Assembly (NCBI GenBank): GCA_938004315.1
Contig: CALKWG010000078.1
Location: 1-15,113 of the forward strand
Length of the DNA: 15,113 bases
Direction of reading: 5' to 3'
Origin: an uncultured Spirochaetaceae bacterium
Lineage (GTDB): Bacteria; Spirochaetota; Spirochaetia; Treponematales; UBA12059
A program made the position numbers and the translations under genes. Below are positions 1 through 6,042 of the stretch, piece by piece (position 1 is the stretch's first letter; every line of letters begins with the position of its first letter). The notes under the pieces were generated by a model. The model was not told the origin of the DNA and did not search any database. It saw nothing but the letters and a program-made list of their open reading frames with translations.

Positions 1-32
1 GCAAGCATGCCGCGCGGGGCGTTCGCCGTATC

Positions 33-52
33 GGAAGGCTGCGAGGCCTTCC
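33..52 (-). terminator. Possible terminator hairpin after EF-G-like gene
   Basis: A perfect 7-bp stem (GGAAGGC/GCCTTCC) with a 6-nt loop lies 6 bases beyond the EF-G-like stop codon. No T-tract follows on the minus strand, so it is at best a weak or Rho-assisted terminator. The 12 bases between the hairpin arm and the gene, and the 32 bases before position 33, show nothing else. Confidence 0.3.
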
Positions 53-58
53 CCGGGC

Positions 59-2146
59 CTAGTCCTCTTCTTCCTCGTGGGTCCTGAAGGCCGCCGCGGC
101 CTTGATCACCTCTTCGGCGATCTTGCCGGATATGGGCGCGTAGTGGTCGAACTCCACCTCGAAGCCGCCGGTGCCGCTGGTCATCGCCCTGAGGTCGATG
201 GAGTAGCGGAGGAGCTCGGCGTGCGGAACCTCCGCCTTGATCTCCACGATGCCGCCGCCTATGGGCTGCTGGCCGGAGATACGGCCTCGCCGGCCCGAGA
301 GGTCGGACATCACGTCGCCTAGGTATTTGTCCTCGACGAAGACGGTGAGCCTGTTGACCGGCTCGAGTAGGGTAGCGCCGGCGTTCTTGCACGCCTCGCG
401 GAAGGCGCCACGGGCGGCGATCTTGAAGGCCATTTCGGAGCTGTCCACCGGGTGCTCCTTGCCGTCCATCAGGTTGGACTTCACGTCGACCACGGGGTAG
501 CCGGCTACGATGCCCGCCTCCATGGCCTGGTGGATGCCCTTCTCGATGCCGGGCACGAAGCCCTTGGAGACGGCGCCGCCGAAGACCTTGTTCTCGAAGC
601 CGTAGCCCTCGCCGCGGGCCAAGGGCTCGATGTCGAGCACGACGCGGCCGTACTGGCCATGGCCGCCGGACTGTTTCTTGTGGGTGTATTCGCCGCCGGC
701 CTTCTTGGTAATGGTCTCGCGGTAGGCCACGCGCGGGACGCGGGTCTCCACGGCGATCTTGGCGGCGTGCTTGATCTTGTCCAGGATCATGTTGATATGG
801 AGCTCGCCCATGCCGGCGATCACCGTCTCCTTGGTCTCGCCGTTGAAGCGGACGCTGAAGGTCAGGTCCTCTTCCGCGGCCTTATGCAGGAGTTCGGAGA
901 GCTTGTCTTCTTCCTTCTTAGAGGCGGCGGCGATGGCCACGGCGTGGACCGGGGCCGGTAGGCGGAGCGGTACGAATTTAACGACCTTTTCCGGGGCGCA
1001 GAGGCTGTCGTTGGTCTTGAGCGAGGGGCTCTTGGTTACGATGCCGATATCGCCGGCGTAGAGCTCCTTGATTTCGTCGAGCTTCTTGCCGACGGCGGTA
1101 TAGAGCTTGGAGGCGCGCTCCTTCTTGCCGTCGCTGGCGTTCACGTAGTCGGCGTCGGTGCCGAGCTTGCCGCCGATCACTTTGACGAAGGAGAGCTTGC
1201 CCGAGAACTGGTCGATTTGGGTCTTGATCACGAGCCCCGCGAGAGGAGCGGCGGGGTCGACCTTGAGCCTGTCGTCGGAGCCCTGTAGCGGCTCGGGAGC
1301 CAGGTGGCTCGGATCGGGGGCGATGGCGGCGATGAACTCGACGAGGGCGGCCACGCCGGAGTTCTTTAGGGCCGCGCCGGCGAAGGCCGGTACGATGCGA
1401 TTCTCGGCGAAGGCTTCCCCCAAGCCCTTGACGATCTCGTCCTGGGAAAGCTCGCCCTCGGAGAGGTATTTCTCCATAAGCTCGTCGTCGCCGTCGGCGG
1501 CCGCCTCGGAGAGGGCGGCGCGGGCCTCGGCGACGGCGTCAGCGTACTCGGCCGGCACGGGCGCGGCGGCCTCCTTCTGGTCATGGGCGGCGGGTAGGGG
1601 ATAGGCCTTCTGATTGAGGACGTCGATGACGCCCTTGAACGCGGCGCCTTCGCCCATCGGTATGGTCACGGCTACGGCGTTGACCTTGAACTTGTCCTTG
1701 ACGTCGGTCACGGACGAGGCGAAGCCGGCGCGCTCCTCGTCGAGCTTGTTGATGAAGGCCATGCGCGGCTTATTACGGCCGTCCAGGTTGCGCCAAATCT
1801 TGATGGTCTCGATCTGCACGCCCGAGCGCGCGTCTACGGTCACCAGGGCGGATTCGCAGGCGCGCAGGGCCAGGATCACGTCGCCGACGAAGTCGGACGA
1901 ACCGGGGGTGTCTATGAAATTCAGCTTCTTATCGCCCCAGGACGCGTGGGCCAAGGCGGCGTGGACGGATATCTTGCGCTCGATCTCTTCTTCGCTGTAG
2001 TCGCTGACGGTCTTGCCGGACTCTAGCGTCTCGGGCTTAGCTATGGCGCCGGCAGTGAACAGGATGTGCTCGAACAGGGTCGTCTTTCCGGTACTGCCGT
2101 GGCCGGCGAGCGCCACGTTCCTGATGAGGTCGGTCGTGTAGGCCAT
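59..2146 (-). CDS. fusA: Elongation factor G-like GTPase (EF-G paralogue)
   Basis: A 695-residue translational GTPase with full EF-G architecture. The P-loop is GHGSTGKTT (residues 15-23), G3 is DTPGSSDF (79-86), G4 is NKLD (133-136). The domain IV signature GGHGQYGR and a normal EF-G C-terminus follow. Canonical EF-G catalyses GTP-driven translocation and ribosome recycling in the cytosol. This copy departs from it in several places. The P-loop reads GHGSTGKT rather than AHIDAGKT. The effector stretch reads ERKISVHAA where EF-G has a conserved RGITI. The G3 histidine of DTPGHVDF is serine 83. These features place it with EF-G-like paralogues such as the Thermus EF-G-2 group rather than the main translocase. 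The start is fixed by AAGGAG 7 nt upstream (2154-2159 on the plus strand) and the family N-terminus. Family membership is certain; its exact role on the ribosome is not. Confidence 0.95.
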   Translation of the reverse strand: MAYTTDLIRNVALAGHGSTGKTTLFEHILFTAGAIAKPETLESGKTVSDYSEEEIERKISVHAALAHASWGDKKLNFIDTPGSSDFVGDVILALRACESALVTVDARSGVQIETIKIWRNLDGRNKPRMAFINKLDEERAGFASSVTDVKDKFKVNAVAVTIPMGEGAAFKGVIDVLNQKAYPLPAAHDQKEAAAPVPAEYADAVAEARAALSEAAADGDDELMEKYLSEGELSQDEIVKGLGEAFAENRIVPAFAGAALKNSGVAALVEFIAAIAPDPSHLAPEPLQGSDDRLKVDPAAPLAGLVIKTQIDQFSGKLSFVKVIGGKLGTDADYVNASDGKKERASKLYTAVGKKLDEIKELYAGDIGIVTKSPSLKTNDSLCAPEKVVKFVPLRLPAPVHAVAIAAASKKEEDKLSELLHKAAEEDLTFSVRFNGETKETVIAGMGELHINMILDKIKHAAKIAVETRVPRVAYRETITKKAGGEYTHKKQSGGHGQYGRVVLDIEPLARGEGYGFENKVFGGAVSKGFVPGIEKGIHQAMEAGIVAGYPVVDVKSNLMDGKEHPVDSSEMAFKIAARGAFREACKNAGATLLEPVNRLTVFVEDKYLGDVMSDLSGRRGRISGQQPIGGGIVEIKAEVPHAELLRYSIDLRAMTSGTGGFEVEFDHYAPISGKIAEEVIKAAAAFRTHEEEED

Positions 2147-2216
2147 GAACGTGCTCCTTAAGCTTATTTCGGACGCCGTCGCCGCGCCGCTCGGGCGGGG
2201 CCGGCTGTCCTACGGC

Positions 2217-2229
2217 ACAGTAGAACTGT
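2217..2229 (-). other. Small hairpin in the leader of the EF-G-like mRNA
   Basis: A perfect 5-bp inverted repeat, ACAGT-AGA-ACTGT, lies roughly 14-26 nt downstream of the predicted start site of the EF-G-like transcript. It could stabilise the 5' end or bind a regulator. The stem is short and could be chance. Confidence 0.25.
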
Positions 2230-2248
2230 AGCGTATTGACTCCGTTCG

Positions 2249-2278
2249 ATGATAAAGCCGGAATTTTATAGTTGTCAA
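2249..2278 (-). promoter_or_regulatory. Sigma-70-type promoter for the EF-G-like gene
   Basis: On the minus strand a perfect -35 TTGACA (2273-2278) is followed after 18 nt by TATCAT (2249-2254), which matches TATAAT at five of six positions. Transcription would start near 2242, giving a leader of about 95 nt with a strong AAGGAG near its end. This is one of the two best promoters in the window, consistent with high expression of a translation factor. Confidence 0.6.
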
Positions 2279-2330
2279 CCAAAAGATATGCGCCGCCGAG
2301 CTCCGGGGAGCTTGATAGCCGAGCCCCGGG

Positions 2331-2336
2331 TATGCT
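2331..2336 (+). promoter_or_regulatory. Possible -10 element just before the GH3 gene
   Basis: TATGCT matches the -10 consensus at four of six positions and ends 6 bases before the ATG at 2343. The start site would therefore fall on or next to the start codon. No good -35 lies at 16-18 bp; TTGATA (2312-2317) is only 13 bp away. There is also no Shine-Dalgarno sequence before the ATG. The call is weak on its own but parallels the clearer ptsI case. Confidence 0.3.
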
Positions 2337-2342
2337 AGGCCC

Positions 2343-3665
2343 ATGCCTATGAGAAATCGACGCGCCGAGAGGATCGGCTTCATATACGCGCTCGCCATGG
2401 GGACGGCGCTCCTGGCCTCCTGCGCGCCATCCGCGCCCGTCATGCCCGCCGCGTCGGCGGTCGAGGAGCCCGAGGGGACGGGCGCCCGGGCTGGGGACGC
2501 GTCGCTGCCCCCGGCGCTCGACGGAGGTGTTGACGAGGGGCTGCGAGCCCGGGCCAGGGCTATAGCCGAGGGCTATGGGCTGGCAGAGCTGGCCGGGCGC
2601 CTTCTTATGGTCAGCGCCGACGGCAGCGACGCCATGAGCCCCTGGTACGGCGCTTTCCTGGCCGACATCCGCCCTGGGGCGCTTATTCTGTTCGGCCGCA
2701 ACGTGCCCGACGATCCTTACGCCATGCGCGGGCTGACCTCCGGCCTGCGGAGCGGAGCCCACGCCCAGCCGCTCCCGCCCTTCGTGGCCATCGACCACGA
2801 GGGCGGCGACGTCTTTCGCTTCAAACGCGGGCTCACGCGGCTGCCTGCCGCGGCGGAGCTTGGGCGTGGAGGGGCCGGGGCCGCCGCCTTGGCCGGTCGC
2901 ATAGCCGCGGCCGAGCTCTCGGCCCTAGGCGTAAGCCTGAACCTGGCGCCGGTAAGCGAGGCGCTCCTGCCTTGGAACGGCGCGTTCTTAGGCGGCAGGG
3001 CCTGGTCGGACGACCCGATTCGCGCCGGTGAGCTGGCCTACGCCTTCGTAGAGGCGAGCCAGGCCGCGGGGCTCGCCGCGACCCTGAAGCATTTCCCCGG
3101 TAACAAGGGCGCCGATCCACACGAGGCGCTTCCCCTCATCGACGAAGGCCCCGAGGATTTCGAGCACTATTACCTGAGCCCTTTCCGCATCGCGCTCAGG
3201 GCCAGGCCGGCCGCCGTGATGCTGTCCCACGCCGCCGTCGCGCTCTTCGGAGACGGACTGCCGGCCACCTTGTCGCCGGCGGCCATCGGCCTCCTCAAGG
3301 GCGAGCTGGGCTTCGAGGGAGTCGTCCTAAGCGACGATCTTGTGATGGCGGCCTTAGGCTCGCAGGGCGGCGTCGCCGCTACGGCGATCGCGGCCCTGCG
3401 AGCCGGGGCGGACCTCCTCATGGTGTCCGGGGCGCGCGAGGCCCGCGCGGCGCGCGACGCCCTGCGGGCGGCCATGGCGGCCGACCCGGCGCTGGAGGCT
3501 CGCGGGCGCGACGCCGCCTATCGCGCGGCCGCCCAGGCCCTGCGCTTCGGCGCCGCCGCGCCCCTGCCCGAGCTCTCCGCCGAGGCATTCTCGGCCTTGG
3601 TGGGCGGCCACCGCGCCGAGCTCCAGGCGGCATCGGCGGCGACCGCGGCCGCCGGCGGCCCCTAA
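2343..3665 (+). CDS. GH3-family beta-N-acetylhexosaminidase-like lipoprotein
   Basis: A 440-residue glycoside hydrolase family 3 protein of the NagZ type. These enzymes remove N-acetylglucosamine from peptidoglycan fragments through a covalent intermediate. A basic N-terminus and hydrophobic stretch end in lipobox L24-A-S-C27, so it is probably a lipoprotein facing the periplasm or exterior, unlike cytosolic enterobacterial NagZ. The substrate motif is IDHEGGDV (150-157). The flexible loop is KHFPGNKGADPHEALP (249-264), whose D258-P-H260 keeps the Asp-His dyad typical of NagZ. The nucleophile is predicted as D331 in SDDL (330-333). Usual family members have R after EGG; here it is D156. The C-terminus is alanine-rich and helical. 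The next two plus-strand genes are also envelope genes. The start at 2343 is chosen over M3 (2349) only for length, since neither has an SD. Confidence 0.88.
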   Translation: MPMRNRRAERIGFIYALAMGTALLASCAPSAPVMPAASAVEEPEGTGARAGDASLPPALDGGVDEGLRARARAIAEGYGLAELAGRLLMVSADGSDAMSPWYGAFLADIRPGALILFGRNVPDDPYAMRGLTSGLRSGAHAQPLPPFVAIDHEGGDVFRFKRGLTRLPAAAELGRGGAGAAALAGRIAAAELSALGVSLNLAPVSEALLPWNGAFLGGRAWSDDPIRAGELAYAFVEASQAAGLAATLKHFPGNKGADPHEALPLIDEGPEDFEHYYLSPFRIALRARPAAVMLSHAAVALFGDGLPATLSPAAIGLLKGELGFEGVVLSDDLVMAALGSQGGVAATAIAALRAGADLLMVSGAREARAARDALRAAMAADPALEARGRDAAYRAAAQALRFGAAAPLPELSAEAFSALVGGHRAELQAASAATAAAGGP

Positions 3666-3721
3666 GGGCGGCCCGTAGCTTCCACTTATACCCTACGCTC
3701 CCGAGGCCGATCATAGTAGGT

Positions 3722-4948
3722 ATGAAGGCATGCCCACGGCCGACAAAATGCCGACGCCTCGCGTTGTCAGCCGCAATGCTTATATGCTTCGCCCTCGCCG
3801 AGCCGCGGGCTCAGGGCTCGCCGCTCTTCGTGGGGCCGGACGACATTCGCGTCGAGCAGCGCGGGGACGAAGGCTATCACCTGTTCATACGCGCCAAGCC
3901 GGGCATCGCCAGCGTCCTCCTCACCGAGACCACCAAGGATCCGAACGGGAAGGCCGATAACTACGCCTACCGCGCCGAGGCCTGGAATCCGTATAACGGC
4001 GACGAGCCGCGCCTCCTCGACGGCGCCTTCATCAAGCCCGAGAGCCGCCTCTACTCGCTCATCGACTCGAGCCCGGAGCCCGACCCGCAGTTCGGCTCGG
4101 CCTTCCGGATCTTCATCCCCTGGATCGCGGTGTGGGGCTACCCCTGGGCGAGGAACGGCCGCGAGTTCATCGCCGACGGCACCTTCATCAATATTCGGGC
4201 CTTCGCTCTGCCGTACGGCGACTACCGCGGCGCCTTCGCTGACAACCCCTTCACGCTCTCGGTCACGCAGCGGCCCTTCGAGCGGCCGGCGCCGCCGGAG
4301 CCGGAGGCGATCGAAGAGCCGCGGACGCCCGAGTCGACCCCCGAGGCGCCGGCTACGGAACCCGAGCCTGATTTGTCGATCTATATCCCCGAGACCGTGC
4401 GTACCTTCTCCGGCCTGGCCGAAGCCTCGGGCGGCGTCGTCGAGTACTCGCTCGGCCGCGAGGATATCCTGCCGTCGCTTAAGCGCATACTCGACGCGGC
4501 GACGGGGCCCGAGCTCGAGCTCGTGATATGCCTGGATACCACCGATTCCATGCAGGACGATATCGACGCCGTACGAGAAGCCCTGCCCGCGCTCCTTAAT
4601 GAGCAGATCGGACGTTTCAAGGCGTTCAGGTTGGGCCTCGTGCTCTATAAGGACTACTTCGAAGAGTACGTGGTGAAGCGGCATGAGTTCACCTCGAGCG
4701 TCGCCTCGTTCATGGCGGCGGTACACGCCATCAGGGTGCGCGGCGGGCGCGACATCCCGGAGGCGGTCTACGAGGCCCTTTATGAAGCGCTCAGCGGCTA
4801 TCGATGGACCGCTAAGGAGCGTATGATCATCCTGATCGGAGATGCGCCCCCCCATCCGCTGCCCAGGGGCAAGGTGGACGAGGCCATGGTGAAGGCGCTG
4901 GCCTCCCGGCTGGGCGTGTCGATCCACACAATTATCTTGCCCCACTAG
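3722..4948 (+). CDS. Secreted von Willebrand factor A domain protein
   Basis: A 408-residue exported protein. Residues 1-31 form a signal peptide (basic start, hydrophobic core about 12-26). Residues 32-182 form a domain I do not recognise, rich in aromatic residues. A proline/glutamate-rich linker spans about 184-220. The C-terminus is a von Willebrand A domain with a MIDAS-type metal site: DTTDSM (272-277, D272/T274/S276), GGRDIPEA (341-348) and IGDAPPHP (372-379, D374). Such domains bind partner proteins through a divalent cation. The protein ends right after the last VWA strand, so it looks complete. It lies 56 bp after the GH3 gene and 16 bp before the M23 gene, suggesting co-transcription and a periplasmic or envelope role. 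No clear SD precedes the ATG; TAGG is only 1 nt away and a GAGG is 15 nt away. Its partner is unknown. Confidence 0.85.
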   Translation: MKACPRPTKCRRLALSAAMLICFALAEPRAQGSPLFVGPDDIRVEQRGDEGYHLFIRAKPGIASVLLTETTKDPNGKADNYAYRAEAWNPYNGDEPRLLDGAFIKPESRLYSLIDSSPEPDPQFGSAFRIFIPWIAVWGYPWARNGREFIADGTFINIRAFALPYGDYRGAFADNPFTLSVTQRPFERPAPPEPEAIEEPRTPESTPEAPATEPEPDLSIYIPETVRTFSGLAEASGGVVEYSLGREDILPSLKRILDAATGPELELVICLDTTDSMQDDIDAVREALPALLNEQIGRFKAFRLGLVLYKDYFEEYVVKRHEFTSSVASFMAAVHAIRVRGGRDIPEAVYEALYEALSGYRWTAKERMIILIGDAPPHPLPRGKVDEAMVKALASRLGVSIHTIILPH

Positions 4949-4966
4949 CGCAAGGGCGTATACAAT
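4937..4966 (+). promoter_or_regulatory. Possible promoter overlapping the M23 gene start
   Basis: TTGCCC (4937-4942) is followed after 18 nt by TACAAT (4961-4966), or after 16 nt by TATACA (4959-4964). The -10 overlaps the first possible ATG (4965) and the -35 lies in the last codons of the VWA gene. If used, transcription would start near 4973 and translation would need the later in-frame ATG at 4986 or 4998. A similar TTGCCC/TACAAT pair precedes the lipoprotein gene at 13017-13045. Confidence 0.4.
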
Positions 4967-5963
4967 GGGGCCCGAGCGGGGGCGTATGGCATCGGGGATG
5001 AGGGCGAAGCGCAGGAGATCTATAGAACGGCTCGACGCGCCGGCGGCGGCTATCAAGCCGTCCTGGGCCTATTGGTCGGCCCTCTGCCTCGTCGCGGCGT
5101 TCTCCATCCTGGGCTCGGGGCCGGGCTCCCCCCCCCCGGATGAGCCGACCAACATGGGCGCCGTCGACTTCTCCGGCATCGTTACCCAGGGAGATGAATC
5201 CGGCATCGAACTCCAGCTCGAATCGGCCCCGCCGGACGAGGGGCTGTTCTACACGGTATATAAGGTGAAGCGCGGCGATACCGTGTCCCATATAGCCGAA
5301 GCCTACGGCGTCAGCGTCGATAGCATCGTCACCTTCAACCGCATAACCAACACCCGAGCCTTATCCATAGGCAAGCTCCTGAAGATCCCGTCCATGAACG
5401 GCATACTCTACGACCCCAGGCAGTCCGATACGGTCGCCTCGATCGCCAAGGCCCATAACATCTCCGAGGATCGTATCCGCGAGGCGAACGGCTTAGGCGA
5501 CGGCGACCCGAGCCCAGGCGTGGCGCTCTTCCTGCCCGACGCGCGGCTCTCCAACTTGGCGCTGCGCGAGATCAACGGCGACCTGTTCAGGTGGCCGATA
5601 CGCGGTTGGATCACGAGCTGGTACGGCTGGCGTAACGATCCCTTCACCGGCTCGCGTTCGTTCCATACCGGCATCGACATAGGAGCGGCGCACGGCACGG
5701 CCATCTACGCGGCCATGGAGGGCGTCGTCTCCTCGGTCGGCTTCAACACGGTCTCGGGCAACTACGTCGTCATCAACCACCATTCGGGCTATACGACGCT
5801 GTACGCCCACCTCTCGTCGACCTCGGTCCGCGCGGGCCAGCGCGTCACGCAGCAATCGGTCATAGGCCGCGTCGGCAATACCGGCTATAGCACCGGGCCG
5901 CACCTGCATTTTACCGTCAGCCGCCACGGCCGGACGATCAACCCGATGACGGTGCTCAACTAA
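4965..5963 (+). CDS. LysM and M23 (LytM-type) peptidoglycan endopeptidase
   Basis: A 332-residue envelope metallopeptidase. Residues about 31-53 form one hydrophobic segment after an arginine-rich start, so it is probably anchored in the inner membrane or has an uncleaved signal. One clear LysM follows (VKRGDTVSHIAEAYGV onward, about residues 102-145), then a second, more diverged LysM (about 149-192). The C-terminal M23 domain has a complete active site: H234-x3-D238 and H315 as zinc ligands, with H282 and H313 (HLH) catalytic. Such enzymes cut peptide cross-links of peptidoglycan, so this copy should be active rather than an EnvC-like activator. It follows the VWA gene by 16 bp. Three in-frame ATGs are possible: 4965 with AAGGG about 8 nt upstream, 4986 after GGGGG, and 4998. 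The first is listed because it fits read-through from upstream. Confidence 0.92.
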   Translation: MGPERGRMASGMRAKRRRSIERLDAPAAAIKPSWAYWSALCLVAAFSILGSGPGSPPPDEPTNMGAVDFSGIVTQGDESGIELQLESAPPDEGLFYTVYKVKRGDTVSHIAEAYGVSVDSIVTFNRITNTRALSIGKLLKIPSMNGILYDPRQSDTVASIAKAHNISEDRIREANGLGDGDPSPGVALFLPDARLSNLALREINGDLFRWPIRGWITSWYGWRNDPFTGSRSFHTGIDIGAAHGTAIYAAMEGVVSSVGFNTVSGNYVVINHHSGYTTLYAHLSSTSVRAGQRVTQQSVIGRVGNTGYSTGPHLHFTVSRHGRTINPMTVLN

Positions 5964-6004
5964 GCGCCGCGGCCCCCTCCGCCGCGCCGCCTTCGACGCT
6001 TTAT

Positions 6005-6033
6005 TTGACAGCGCACCCCTTTTCAGCTACCAT
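6005..6033 (+). promoter_or_regulatory. Strong promoter for ptsI, leaderless-type spacing
   Basis: A perfect -35 TTGACA (6005-6010) and TACCAT (6028-6033, four of six -10 matches) are spaced by exactly 17 nt. The ptsI ATG begins at 6043, only 9 nt after the -10, so the expected start site (about 6040) leaves almost no leader. Confidence 0.55.
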
Positions 6034-6042
6034 AACGGCACG

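Noticed and set aside
2037..2798. A 253-residue minus-strand frame spanning the EF-G/GH3 intergenic region
   Set aside because: It crosses two divergent promoters and overlaps both flanking genes, and its end reads an alternate frame of EF-G.
3767..5056. A 429-residue open frame on the minus strand opposite the VWA gene
   Set aside because: It mirrors codon periodicity of a well-supported gene. It has no SD, no domain and an arginine-rich low-complexity composition typical of antisense frames in GC-rich DNA.
5964..6003. GC-rich imperfect hairpin followed by TTTATTT after the M23 gene
   Set aside because: Only about 5 bp pair well (GCGGC/GCCGC), and the T-rich part belongs to the ptsI -35 region, so it does not qualify as a terminator.
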